Origin: Lachnospiraceae bacterium
GTDB taxonomy: Bacteria; Bacillota; Clostridia; Lachnospirales; Lachnospiraceae
Length of the DNA: 64,000 nucleotides
Reading direction: 5' to 3'
Assembly (NCBI GenBank): GCA_910575475.1
Contig: CAJTGD010000004.1
Coordinates: 142,010-206,009 of the forward strand
A program made the position numbers and the translations under genes. Under the pieces are notes generated by a model. It had not been told where the DNA came from and searched no databases. It worked only from the letters and a program-made list of their open reading frames with translations. Positions 1-11,622 of this stretch are shown in pieces; the first letter of the stretch is position 1; each line of letters starts with the position of its first letter.

Positions 1-1
1 G

Positions 2-3514
<3,513 letters not shown>

Positions 3515-3526
3515 GAGGCGGAAACA

Positions 3527-5026
3527 GTGGGAAAACCAACAGGATTTATGGATTATAAAAGACAGGACAAAATAGCAGAAGCGCCGGAGAGCAGGATCCG
3601 GCATTTTCAGGAATTCCACACGCCTCTTTCGAAGGAAGAGCAGGAGCTCCAGGGCGCCCGGTGTATGGCCTGCGGCGTGCCCTTCTGCCAGTCCGGACAG
3701 ATGTTAAACGGCATGGCAAGCGGGTGTCCATTGCATAACCTGGTGCCCGAGTGGAATGACCTGATCTACAACGGCAACTGGGAGGAGGCTTATTACCGGC
3801 TGGCGAAAACCAACAATTTCCCGGAATTTACCTCCCGGGTGTGCCCCGCATTGTGTGAAAATGCCTGTACCTGCGGGCTTCATGAGGATCCGGTGTCCAC
3901 CAAGGCCAATGAGTACGGCATCATTGAAAATGCTTACGAAAAGGGATATGCCGCAGCCCATCCGCCCAAGGTGCGGACAGGGAAGAAGGTGGCGGTCATC
4001 GGCTCCGGCCCTTCCGGGCTGGCTGCGGCGGATCAGTTAAACCGCCGGGGACATCTGGTGACGGTCTACGAGCGGGAGGACAAGGCCGGAGGGCTGCTCC
4101 GGTACGGCATCCCCAACATGAAGCTGGAGAAGCAGATCATCGACCGGAAGCTTTCCATATTAGAAGAGGAGGGCGTGGTGTTCCGAACCGGCTGCAACGT
4201 GGGGAAGGACGTGAAGGCCGCGGCCATATTGAAGGAATATGACCGGGTGGTGCTGGCCTGCGGAGCCTCCAATCCCAGAGATATCAAGGCACCCGGCAGG
4301 GACGCGGCAGGGATCCATTTCGCGGTGGATTTCCTGAAGTCCACCACCAAGGCGCTGTGGGCCAATGAGATGAAATTAAAAGAGGGCCAGTACATTTCCG
4401 CGACAGGGAAGAAGGTCATGGTTATCGGCGGCGGGGACACGGGCAATGACTGCGTGGGCACCGCCATCCGCCACGGCGCGAAGTCGGTGCTGCAGTTGGA
4501 GATGATGCCCAAGGCGCCGGATCAGCGGGCCGAGAACAATCCCTGGCCGGAGTGGCCGAGGGTGTGCAAGACGGATTACGGCCAGCAGGAGGCCATCGCC
4601 CTGTTCGGCCATGATCCCCGGGTGTACACCACCACGGTGAAGGAATTTGTCAAGGATAAGAAGGGGAACGTCTGCAAGGCGGTGCTGGTGAAGCTGGAAT
4701 CGAAGAAGGACGAAAAGACCGGACGCATGATGATGGCGGAGATCGCCGGGAGCGAGTATACGGTGGAAGTAGATCTGGTGCTCATCGCGGCAGGCTTTCT
4801 GGGCAGCGAAAATTACGTGGCAAAGGCCTTCGGCGTGGAGCTCGGCGAACGGACCAACGTGAAGACCGCGCCGGGAGCCTATCAGACCAATGTGAAAAAT
4901 GTGTTTGCCGCCGGGGATATGCACCGGGGACAGTCCCTCGTCGTGTGGGCCATCCGGGAAGGGAGAGAGGCCGCCCGGGAGGTGGATTTGAGCCTGATGG
5001 GGTATACGAATCTGTCGGTGCAGTGA
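3527..5026 (+). CDS. gltD: Glutamate synthase small subunit
   Basis: This subunit passes electrons from NAD(P)H to the large subunit through FAD and iron-sulfur clusters. The 499-residue protein has the N-terminal double cysteine cluster (CMACGVPFC with GCPLHN, then CPALCENACTCG). An FAD-binding GSGPSGLAAADQL motif lies near residue 157 and a second dinucleotide motif (VIGGGDTGNDC) near residue 305. The start is GTG at 3527, 7 bases after a GGAGGCGG ribosome binding site, and the gene directly follows gltB. The length is normal for the beta subunit. A terminator-like hairpin follows. Confidence 0.97.
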   Translation: MGKPTGFMDYKRQDKIAEAPESRIRHFQEFHTPLSKEEQELQGARCMACGVPFCQSGQMLNGMASGCPLHNLVPEWNDLIYNGNWEEAYYRLAKTNNFPEFTSRVCPALCENACTCGLHEDPVSTKANEYGIIENAYEKGYAAAHPPKVRTGKKVAVIGSGPSGLAAADQLNRRGHLVTVYEREDKAGGLLRYGIPNMKLEKQIIDRKLSILEEEGVVFRTGCNVGKDVKAAAILKEYDRVVLACGASNPRDIKAPGRDAAGIHFAVDFLKSTTKALWANEMKLKEGQYISATGKKVMVIGGGDTGNDCVGTAIRHGAKSVLQLEMMPKAPDQRAENNPWPEWPRVCKTDYGQQEAIALFGHDPRVYTTTVKEFVKDKKGNVCKAVLVKLESKKDEKTGRMMMAEIAGSEYTVEVDLVLIAAGFLGSENYVAKAFGVELGERTNVKTAPGAYQTNVKNVFAAGDMHRGQSLVVWAIREGREAAREVDLSLMGYTNLSVQ

Positions 5027-5051
5027 ATGCATTTTGTCAAAAGAAAAGTAT

Positions 5052-5098
5052 TTTCCCTTGTTTTTGCCCTTACCGGCCGAAATAAGGGAAATTTTTTA
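5052..5098 (+). terminator. Probable intrinsic terminator of gltBD
   Basis: TTTCCCTT at 5052-5059 can pair with AAGGGAAA at 5084-5091, and a T-run follows. The 24-base loop is long, so this is a moderate call. It sits just after gltD and before the convergent DUF3267 gene. Confidence 0.5.
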
Positions 5099-5196
5099 CG
5101 CTTCGCCCACAACCTTATCCAAGAGCCTTGCGGAAGTCCGCTTTGCTTCTCTGGTAGAGTAGGCATAAATGTTCATTGCGGTATTTACATTCGTTC

Positions 5197-5826
5197 TTAT
5201 TTTTCAAAAACTATAAAACCGCATTCGAAAGGATGGTCGCAATACACACTTTCTTGTTTATCAGTGTGGTATAACATACTTTTCAGTATAATTAGAAAAT
5301 CTCCGCCGCCTGATAGAATCATGTATTCTGCTAGAAAAAACAGCAGTAATTGATTCGCCATTACAGCAACCACTGCAACTCCGCCTCCTAAAATGAATGT
5401 AGGCATAGCAACCCCCAAGAGATATTGCCATTTTTTCAGTGGATTTGAACAAGTGCAGTATGGAGAAAAACTACTCCAGATAATTCCAAAATCGATCGAA
5501 TGAAAATGATCTTTTGCAAAAAGACTCCAGGTAATTCCATGTATGAACTCATGCAGAATGGATAGACATAAAATAAGCACAAGTAATGCTGCAACAAATC
5601 CCAACGAAAGACAATCTAAATCAAAACCATTTACATTATAGTATATCCAAAATGCTAAAGCCATAAATGGCAGCATACTTAAAAGGCATAAAGGCTTCGC
5701 TTGTTGCGTATTGAAAATTATATTCTTCGTTTTATATCCTTTTTGCTGCATTTCAGAATTGAATTTTTCAAAGCACTCTTTACGTTTCAATTCTTTTTCT
5801 GTCAGTTTTCTTTTGTCTTTATCCAT
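5197..5826 (-). CDS. DUF3267 family putative zinc metallopeptidase, membrane protein
   Basis: This 209-residue membrane protein has a metallopeptidase signature, HEFIH (HExxH), at about residue 92 inside a hydrophobic segment. A GGGDF motif near residue 175 could supply a third metal ligand, as in the DUF3267/site-2-protease-like family. Hydrophobic stretches flank both motifs. A TTG in frame at 5841 is possible, but ATG at 5826 has GGAGG 9 bases upstream and is preferred. The gene is much richer in A and T than its neighbours, stands alone on the reverse strand and has its own consensus promoter, so recent acquisition is likely. The substrate is unknown. Confidence 0.8.
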   Translation of the reverse strand: MDKDKRKLTEKELKRKECFEKFNSEMQQKGYKTKNIIFNTQQAKPLCLLSMLPFMALAFWIYYNVNGFDLDCLSLGFVAALLVLILCLSILHEFIHGITWSLFAKDHFHSIDFGIIWSSFSPYCTCSNPLKKWQYLLGVAMPTFILGGGVAVVAVMANQLLLFFLAEYMILSGGGDFLIILKSMLYHTDKQESVYCDHPFECGFIVFEK

Positions 5827-5873
5827 ACTTGATTCCTCCAAATTCCTATTTTTCTATCTGATTTTCCTTCTCA

Positions 5874-5902
5874 ATTATACACGAGAGTATAGGCTTTTTC
5901 AA
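5874..5902 (-). promoter_or_regulatory. Sigma-A promoter for the DUF3267 gene
   Basis: Read on the reverse strand there is a TTGAAA -35 box (5897-5902), a 17-base spacer and a perfect TATAAT -10 box (5874-5879). It points toward the DUF3267 start about 48 bases away. Confidence 0.75.
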
Positions 5903-6084
5903 TCCTTTGAACTGCCTTTGGTTTAGGTCTGAGCGGCACTCCTGCGTGATGAACATCCTTGTAATTATAAATTTCTGATACAGATTATGTAAAAACTGAA
6001 ATTTTTCCCAGAGAAACAGGAAGAAAAATAGGCGAAGCAGAAGAAATACAGGATTTTTTGATAGATCGGAAATGATATTGACGA

Positions 6085-6420
6085 AATGCCAGGAATGTAT
6101 TATCTTAATAAAGGACTGCCCGGGGAAACAGGTGGAAATCCTGTACGAGCCCGTCGCCGTAAGGCATAAAGTATATACTCACTGCTATGCATACCTGAAT
6201 GGGAACTGTCCGGCCGGATCGCGCGGGAAATCTGCGCTCCTGTCTGAAAGAGTGACCCAAATGCCACAATTCAGGGAAAAGCCATTAGAATCTATGATCG
6301 GAAGATCAGCCGGAAGAAAAACGATACCTTCCGGCAGGCGGATCACAGAACTGAGAAGGCCGGCAAGCATCCATGCCGAGTCGGAATATCCGGACAGGAC
6401 AGATCCTCCCGCAGTATCCA
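6085..6420 (+). ncRNA. Cobalamin (adenosylcobalamin-type) riboswitch
   Basis: The region upstream of the DUF4430 gene carries the conserved blocks of a cobalamin riboswitch. These are GGGGAAACAGGTGGAAATCC followed by CGAGCCCGTCGCCGT (about 6122-6158), a CCACAATTCAGGGAAAAG block (about 6262-6281), and the 3' AGTCGG-A-ATCCGG block (about 6373-6392). Together these match the GGTGAAAUCC, CCACUG/GGGAAGG and AGUCAGG consensus elements. The distance between the outer blocks is about 250 bases, longer than in compact examples, which suggests an enlarged variable arm. GC-rich hairpin potential between 6400 and 6445 may be the expression platform. A 131-residue open frame through the region is not believed to be coding. 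Boundaries are approximate. Confidence 0.85.
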
Positions 6421-6472
6421 GCCGCGGGCGCCGGCTGACGGAGGAAATACAAATCGAAGGAGAATAGAAGTT

Positions 6473-7030
6473 ATGCGAAAGAAATGCATGAAAAAACAAT
6501 GGTCATTCTTCCTTTGCATCGTGCTGATCGTGGCTATGGCACTGTCTGCATCGGGTTGTAATGGCAGCAGCGAAAACGGAGGAGACAAGGCATCGGCCGG
6601 ACAGGAGCAGACGGATGCGGATGCGCAGAGTGATTCTAAGGAAGAAACCGGAACGGATGCCCAGAGCGATACTCCGGAAAACACCGGGGCGGATGCGCAG
6701 TCCGATTCCCAGACTGGAACCGAGGGTAATGTACTGGGAGAAGGCAATACCCAATTTAACTTTACTGTGGTGGATCAGGATGGGAAGGAAACTCTGTTTG
6801 AGATCCATACAGACAAAGAAATCGTCGGAGAAGCGCTGCAGGATGTGGGGCTGATCGAAGGAGAGGAAGGGGAGTACGGCCTTTTCGTAAAGACAGTCAA
6901 CGGCATCACTGCGGATTATGATAAAGACGGCGTTTACTGGGCATTCTACGTCAATGACGAGTATGCTGCGGAGGGTGTGGATTCCACAAAGATCACGGAA
7001 GGAGACACCTACGCCTTTAAGGTGGAATAA
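6473..7030 (+). CDS. DUF4430-domain lipoprotein, probable cobalamin-related binding protein
   Basis: This 185-residue protein has a lipoprotein signal peptide with lipobox SASGC (lipidated Cys29). A low-complexity linker with repeated DAQSD units covers residues 35-83. The C-terminal domain (about residues 90-185) resembles DUF4430, which is related to the C-terminal domain of transcobalamin (VYWAFYVNDEYAAEGVDS...EGDTYAFK). The riboswitch upstream and the ECF-type membrane protein 3 bases downstream support a role in corrinoid capture at the outer face of the membrane. AAGGAG precedes the ATG. Corrinoid binding is inferred from context. Confidence 0.85.
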   Translation: MRKKCMKKQWSFFLCIVLIVAMALSASGCNGSSENGGDKASAGQEQTDADAQSDSKEETGTDAQSDTPENTGADAQSDSQTGTEGNVLGEGNTQFNFTVVDQDGKETLFEIHTDKEIVGEALQDVGLIEGEEGEYGLFVKTVNGITADYDKDGVYWAFYVNDEYAAEGVDSTKITEGDTYAFKVE

Positions 7031-7032
7031 GG

Positions 7033-7548
7033 GTGAAGCTGACAACAAGAGAGATTACGATATTTGCGATGCTGGGCGCGGTCATGTACGCGTCCAAGCT
7101 CCTGATGGAGGTGGCGCCCAATATCCACCTGCTGGGCGTGTTCACTATTGCATTTACGGTGGTCTATCGGAAAAAGGCATTATATCCTATTTATATATAT
7201 GTGATCTTAAATGGGATCTTCAGCGGCTTTGCGGCGTGGTGGGTTCCTTACCTTTATGTATGGACTGTCCTGTGGGCTGTTGTTATGCTCCTTCCGGAGC
7301 ATCTTCCGAAAAAGCTGCGGCCTCTTATATACATGACGATCTGTGCGGCCCATGGTTTCCTGTTCGGGACGCTGTATGCGCCGGCACAGGCTATTTTGTT
7401 CGGGATGAGCTTTCATGGGATGGTTTCCTGGATCATTGCGGGTCTGCCCTTTGATCTGATACATGGTGTCAGCAATTTTTTCTGCGGCCTTCTGATCGTT
7501 CCGGTGATCTCTGCCCTGCAGCTTGCGGAAAGATATAAAAGTGCATAA
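7033..7548 (+). CDS. ECF transporter S component, probable cobalamin or precursor uptake
   Basis: This 171-residue, very hydrophobic protein has about five to six membrane spans, the size and pattern of energy-coupling-factor substrate-binding subunits. It begins KLTTREITIFAMLGAVMYASK, with the N-terminal Ala-rich helix typical of S components. The GTG start at 7033 lies 8 bases after AAGGTGG inside the end of the DUF4430 gene, so the two are translationally linked. No ECF ATPase or T subunit is nearby, so it would share a general module encoded elsewhere. The riboswitch points to a corrinoid substrate. Confidence 0.85.
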   Translation: MKLTTREITIFAMLGAVMYASKLLMEVAPNIHLLGVFTIAFTVVYRKKALYPIYIYVILNGIFSGFAAWWVPYLYVWTVLWAVVMLLPEHLPKKLRPLIYMTICAAHGFLFGTLYAPAQAILFGMSFHGMVSWIIAGLPFDLIHGVSNFFCGLLIVPVISALQLAERYKSA

Positions 7549-7566
7549 GGATACAGATGAATGGAG

Positions 7567-7591
7567 CCGGGGTGAAATACCCCGGTTTTTT
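7567..7591 (+). terminator. Intrinsic terminator after the riboswitch operon
   Basis: A perfect 7-bp stem (CCGGGGT/ACCCCGG) with a 5-base loop is followed by six T residues. The rest of the gap up to 7879 is AT-rich and holds the two promoters listed below. Confidence 0.9.
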
Positions 7592-7697
7592 GTGGGATAC
7601 GAAATGAAAATAAGCTGTTGGATAAAGGCTGTACGTCCTGCGGGTAAACTATTTAATGTACTTGAAGCAAAAATATTACAAAAATGTTAAAAGGGTA

Positions 7698-7726
7698 TTG
7701 CAAAATCTCAGAATATCCTTTATAAT
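7698..7726 (+). promoter_or_regulatory. Distal sigma-A promoter of the NlpC/P60 gene
   Basis: A TTGCAA -35 box (7698-7703), a 17-base spacer and TATAAT (7721-7726) are present. If used, it gives a leader of roughly 145 bases. Confidence 0.65.
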
Positions 7727-7792
7727 ACGACTGTATCATTAAGTATAAATTAATCTCATGGGAATTATTTTGTCAATTTTTTGTAAAAGGGA

Positions 7793-7821
7793 TTGAAAAA
7801 GGCAAGATGATGTTGTATAAT
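7793..7821 (+). promoter_or_regulatory. Proximal sigma-A promoter of the NlpC/P60 gene
   Basis: A TTGAAA -35 box (7793-7798), a 17-base spacer and a perfect TATAAT (7816-7821) lie about 57 bases before the ATG. Two near-consensus promoters in tandem suggest strong expression. Confidence 0.8.
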
Positions 7822-7878
7822 GATATTTATATGTGGGGACATATAAATAATTAAATATTAATAAGGAAAGGTGACAAG

Positions 7879-9090
7879 ATGAAATTTAAAAGAGTACGCA
7901 GTCTGTTGCTGGCAATCGCGTTGGCTTGTTCCATGGTTGTCACTCCGGCATTTCCTGTAAGTGCATCACCTGAAGAGGAGAAGCAGGCAAATCTGGAGAG
8001 TCAGAAAGCAGCAGTTCAGGGTGAAGTAAATGATCTACAGACACAATTGAATACATTAATGATCAAGATGAATGAACTGGAGGGGCAGTTGATCGTCAAG
8101 GGTCAGGAACTTGTACAGGCACAGCAGGATCTTGCGGTTGCTGAGGAGAAGAAGCAGCAGCAGTATGAAGATATGAAGATCCGTATCAAGTATATGTATG
8201 AGAAGGGAGATACTTCCGCATTTGAGCGTGTAGTCAATTCAGGAAGTATGGCAGAAGCGCTCAAGCAGGGAGAGTATATAGAAAAGGTACATACCTATGA
8301 CAGGAAGCAGCTTGAGGAATATGCTCATACAGTGACAGAGGTAGAGAACCTCAAGACAACATTGGAAGAAGAGACAGTGACTCTGAAGAATATAGAAGCA
8401 GAGTATCAAGTGCAGTCTACGGAACTTTCCACTACGATCGAATCCAAGCGTTCCGAGGTTGAGAATCTGGATGAGATGATCCAGATTGCAGCTCAGGAAG
8501 CAGAGGCCGCGCGTATCCGTGCAGCAGAGGAAGCAGCAGCTGCAGCCCGTGCAGCAGAAGCAGAAAGGGCTCGTTCCGCTTCATCACATACACCTTCCCA
8601 GCCTGCAGCTACACAGCCAACAGACAATGGAGCGGCTGGCAACACAACGCCGGAAGGAACAGAGGGTAACACAACAGAACCTCCGGTAGAGGAGGATGTG
8701 AACGGTGGGGAGAATACCGATCCTGTAGTAGATGAGACACCTGTTCAGCCGGAGCCAAGCTATGATGTATATACGGGTAATTCGATTGTTGACCGTGCAT
8801 ATGGCTGGGTAGGCAATGCAGAATATGTATGGGGAGCTTGTTCCCCGGGAGCATTTGACTGCTCCGGCTTTGTAAGCTATTGTCTGACAGGAAGCTATTC
8901 CCGTCTGGGTACTACATATACATTCCTTGCATGGCCGCAGGTAAGTGATCCGCAGCCAGGTGATGTGTGCGTCAATGCGGGACATTGCGGTATTTATATC
9001 GGCGGAGGCCAGATGATCCATGCAGCGACAGAAGGTGTAGGCGTTATTGTTGGTCCTGTACAGGGCGGTATGATTTATGTGCGTCGCTAA
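7879..9090 (+). CDS. Secreted NlpC/P60 peptidoglycan endopeptidase with coiled-coil N-terminus
   Basis: The 403-residue protein has a signal peptide (cleavage predicted around VSA-SPEEE, residue 30). A long coiled coil (about residues 32-235) resembles the PcsB/CwlO regulatory region. An Ala/Thr/Pro-rich linker (about 235-295) and a C-terminal NlpC/P60 domain follow. The catalytic cysteine is in FDCSGFV and the histidine in AGHCGIYIGGG. It would cut peptide stems in peptidoglycan outside the cell, probably during growth or division and possibly under FtsEX-type control, although no partner is adjacent. The ribosome binding site AAAGGTG is 5 bases before the ATG. An intrinsic terminator follows. 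Confidence 0.92.
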   Translation: MKFKRVRSLLLAIALACSMVVTPAFPVSASPEEEKQANLESQKAAVQGEVNDLQTQLNTLMIKMNELEGQLIVKGQELVQAQQDLAVAEEKKQQQYEDMKIRIKYMYEKGDTSAFERVVNSGSMAEALKQGEYIEKVHTYDRKQLEEYAHTVTEVENLKTTLEEETVTLKNIEAEYQVQSTELSTTIESKRSEVENLDEMIQIAAQEAEAARIRAAEEAAAAARAAEAERARSASSHTPSQPAATQPTDNGAAGNTTPEGTEGNTTEPPVEEDVNGGENTDPVVDETPVQPEPSYDVYTGNSIVDRAYGWVGNAEYVWGACSPGAFDCSGFVSYCLTGSYSRLGTTYTFLAWPQVSDPQPGDVCVNAGHCGIYIGGGQMIHAATEGVGVIVGPVQGGMIYVRR

Positions 9091-9161
9091 AGATAATTTC
9101 ATCATATAGATACAGAAGAATTATTAAGAAACAAAAGAATCATAAAGGACAAAAGAGGAAA

Positions 9162-9189
9162 ACCCCTGTACTGCACAGGGGTTTTTTTA
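9162..9189 (+). terminator. Intrinsic terminator after the NlpC/P60 gene
   Basis: A 9-bp perfect stem (AACCCCTGT/ACAGGGGTT) with loop ACTGC is followed by a T-run. Confidence 0.92.
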
Positions 9190-9309
9190 CGTTCACAGCC
9201 ATTTCACACACATACACAAAAACAGCCGGCAAGGCTGTCTCGCAAAGCTGCCTGGCCAGGCTGCGCCTCTTTACTTTTTGCTTCTGTGTGTAAAGTGACT
9301 GAATCCAGT

Positions 9310-9377
9310 CATGTAAAAATCAGCAGCCAGCTTCTTACAAGCTGCGCTTGACGAATCTGGCTGCTGATTTTTACATG
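9310..9377. repeat. Long perfect inverted repeat upstream of rpsB
   Basis: The 21-base arms at 9310-9330 and 9357-9377 are exact reverse complements and enclose 26 bases. Smaller palindromes lie just upstream (ACAGCC...GGCTGT near 9219-9238 and GCCTGGCCAGGC near 9250). There is no gene in 9091-9581. An open frame of 70 codons starting at 9348 runs through the promoter and is not supported. The hairpin may be a bidirectional terminator or a decayed insertion. Confidence 0.8.
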
Positions 9378-9411
9378 GCTGTGAATCGTAACGTTTTTTC
9401 CATAAAAATCC

Positions 9412-9440
9412 TTGCGCTGTGCGGGGTTCTGTGCTATACT
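9412..9440 (+). promoter_or_regulatory. Sigma-A promoter of rpsB-tsf
   Basis: TTGCGC (9412-9417), a 17-base spacer and TATACT (9435-9440) lie about 140 bases before the rpsB start. The GC-rich, hairpin-prone leader could host ribosomal-protein feedback, but no specific motif was recognised. Confidence 0.7.
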
Positions 9441-9581
9441 ACTACCGTTGCAAAAAACACGTATGCGGGTTTTCCGCAGGTGCCTAAGTCTGCGCCAGGA
9501 CGTGCACTTTATAACCTGAGCAGGCCGGTTTCGGAAAAAGGGAAGCATACGGAAGATTAAAACCAGATGGAGGAAAGAAAC

Positions 9582-10322
9582 ATGAGCGTTATTTCAATGA
9601 AGCAGCTTTTAGAGGCAGGTGTACATTTTGGACATCAGACAAGAAGATGGAATCCTAAGATGGCTCCGTACATTTACACAGAGAGGAACGGCATCTACAT
9701 CATCGACCTGCAGAAGTCCGTGGGCATGGTTGACGAGGCTTACCAGGCAGTAGCTGATATCGTGGCAGACGGCGGTACCGTTCTGTTTGTAGGAACCAAG
9801 AAGCAGGCTCAGGACGCGATCCGCACAGAAGCAGAGCGCTGCGGTATGTTCTATGTGAATGAGAGATGGCTGGGAGGCATGCTGACCAACTTCAAGACGA
9901 TCCAGAGCCGGATTCAGAGACTGAAGGATATCGAGAGAATGGAAGAGGACGGAACCTTTGACGTACTGCCGAAGAAGGAAGTCATTGAACTGAAGAAGGA
10001 ATGGAGCAAGCTTGAGAAGAACCTGGGCGGTATCAAGGAAATGAAGAGAGTTCCGGACGCGATCTTCATCGTTGACCCGAAGAAGGAGAGAATCTGTGTT
10101 CAGGAAGCACACACCCTGGGTATCCCGCTGATCGGAATCTGTGATACGAACTGTGATCCGGAAGAACTGGATTATGTCATCCCGGGGAATGACGACGCGA
10201 TCCGTGCGGTCAAGCTGATCGTTTCCAAGATGGCGGATGCAGTCATCGAAGCAAATCAGGGTGCTGCAGAGGAGTACTATGAGGAAGCGGAAGAAGCTGC
10301 GGACGAATACGTAGAAGAATAG
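9582..10322 (+). CDS. rpsB: Ribosomal protein uS2
   Basis: The 246-residue protein is a component of the 30S subunit. It starts [19 protein letters not shown] and continues with [34 protein letters not shown] and [12 protein letters not shown], all hallmarks of S2. An in-frame ATG at 9567 exists, but it overlaps the GGAGGA ribosome binding site, so ATG at 9582 is chosen. The acidic tail ([17 protein letters not shown]) is common in Clostridia. It is co-transcribed with tsf 15 bases downstream, the conserved order in bacteria. Confidence 0.97.
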   Translation: MSVISMKQLLEAGVHFGHQTRRWNPKMAPYIYTERNGIYIIDLQKSVGMVDEAYQAVADIVADGGTVLFVGTKKQAQDAIRTEAERCGMFYVNERWLGGMLTNFKTIQSRIQRLKDIERMEEDGTFDVLPKKEVIELKKEWSKLEKNLGGIKEMKRVPDAIFIVDPKKERICVQEAHTLGIPLIGICDTNCDPEELDYVIPGNDDAIRAVKLIVSKMADAVIEANQGAAEEYYEEAEEAADEYVEE

Positions 10323-10337
10323 ATGGAGGAAAAAAAC

Positions 10338-11258
10338 ATGGCAATTACAGCAGGTTTGGTGAAAGAGTTAAGAGAGATGACAGGCGCAGGCATGATGGAC
10401 TGCAAGAAGGCTCTTACAGAAACAAATGGAGATATTGATGCTGCAATCGAATACCTGAGAAAGAACGGACAGGCAAAGGCTGAGAAGAAGGCAGGAAGGA
10501 TTGCCGCGGAAGGTATTGTACGCACCGTTGTGAAGGATGATAAGGTTGCGGCTATCGTGGAAGTAAACTCTGAGACAGACTTTGTCGCTAAAAATGCAGA
10601 TTTCCAGGCATTTGTAGAGGCAGTGGCTGCTCAGGCGGTAGAGACAGACGCGGCAGATATTGACGCGTTCATGGCAGAGGCATGGAAGGAAGACACCAGC
10701 AAGACCGTAAAGGAAGCGCTGGTCGAGAAGATCGCAGTGATTGGAGAAAATCTGAATATCAGAAGATTTGAGAAGGTTCAGGCAGACGGCTGTGTGGTAT
10801 CCTATATCCACGGCGGCGGACGGATCGGCGTACTGGTAGTGGCAGATACGGATGTTGTAAACGATGAGATCAAGACATGCTTAAAGAATGTGGCAATGCA
10901 GGTTGCGGCGATGTATCCGAAGTATGTTTCCCGCGCAGAGGTTTCCCAGGAATACATGGATCACGAGAAGGAGATCCTTCTTGCGCAGGCGAAGAAAGAG
11001 AATCCGGAGAAGCCGGACAACATTATCGAAAAGATGATCATCGGCCGTCTGAACAAGGAATTGAAGGAAATCTGCCTGTTAGACCAGGTATATGTTCAGG
11101 ACAGCGATCTGACGGTTGCAAAATACGTGGACAAGGTTGCAAAGGAAAACAATGCAAACGTAACCGTAAAGAAGTTCATCCGTTTCGAGACAGGCGAAGG
11201 TCTGGAAAAGAAAGTGGACGACTTTGCGGCAGAGGTTGCGGCACAGGCTGGAATGTAA
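10338..11258 (+). CDS. tsf: Translation elongation factor Ts
   Basis: EF-Ts is the guanine-nucleotide exchange factor that recycles EF-Tu. The 306-residue protein has the N-terminal UBA-like domain (LVKELREMTGAGMMDCKKAL), the EKKAGRIAAEG linker and the dimerisation core (VNSETDFVAKN, AMQVAAMYPKYV). As with rpsB, an upstream in-frame ATG (10323) overlaps the GGAGGA site, so ATG 10338 is used. The same leader pattern (ATGGAGGAAA...AACATG) precedes both genes. A terminator follows at 11330. Confidence 0.97.
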   Translation: MAITAGLVKELREMTGAGMMDCKKALTETNGDIDAAIEYLRKNGQAKAEKKAGRIAAEGIVRTVVKDDKVAAIVEVNSETDFVAKNADFQAFVEAVAAQAVETDAADIDAFMAEAWKEDTSKTVKEALVEKIAVIGENLNIRRFEKVQADGCVVSYIHGGGRIGVLVVADTDVVNDEIKTCLKNVAMQVAAMYPKYVSRAEVSQEYMDHEKEILLAQAKKENPEKPDNIIEKMIIGRLNKELKEICLLDQVYVQDSDLTVAKYVDKVAKENNANVTVKKFIRFETGEGLEKKVDDFAAEVAAQAGM

Positions 11259-11329
11259 TCAGCATGCAATGTTCCGGAAGCGGCAGATCGCAGATCTGTC
11301 TGCTAAGGAGCTGTAGAAAAGTAGAATGC

Positions 11330-11367
11330 GGATCCGCAGTTGTTCGTAAGACTGCGGATCCTTTTCT
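11330..11367 (+). terminator. Intrinsic terminator of rpsB-tsf
   Basis: An 11-bp perfect stem (GGATCCGCAGT/ACTGCGGATCC) has a 10-base loop and a TTTTCT tail. Confidence 0.88.
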
Positions 11368-11622
11368 ATATCCCGCAGAGCGCATCCCATAATGCATCTC
11401 CCTGCGGGACTGGCGAATATCCACAGGGGGTATACGGTATACCTTGTGAAAGGACCGAATGGCCAGAATGGGATGCATTTAGGGATATCACATTTTAGAG
11501 ATTCCCCGCATAATATAAAGGAAGGCTGTGCAGAATATCATCCGGAAATGCCAATGGATTTCGGGGGGACGGGTACAGCGGGTTTCCGAGAATGCTTTTG
11601 AGGGAAAAAGGGAGGTTATCAC
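11368..11622. other. Intergenic region before the symporter gene
   Basis: No convincing gene is seen. A 69-codon frame (11392-11601) lacks a good ribosome binding site and has no recognisable family. ATGCATCTCCC (11391) and GGGATGCAT (11471) are a loose inverted pair. The end of the region carries the GGGAGG site of the next gene. Confidence 0.4.

Noticed and set aside
6072..6467. 131-residue open frame upstream of the DUF4430 gene
   Set aside because: It runs through the cobalamin riboswitch, has no ribosome binding site and resembles no protein.
9348..9560. 70-residue open frame before rpsB
   Set aside because: It overlaps the inverted repeat and the rpsB promoter and lacks a ribosome binding site.
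11392..11601. 69-residue open frame before the symporter
   Set aside because: No ribosome binding site, no recognisable family, and it contains loose palindromic sequence.
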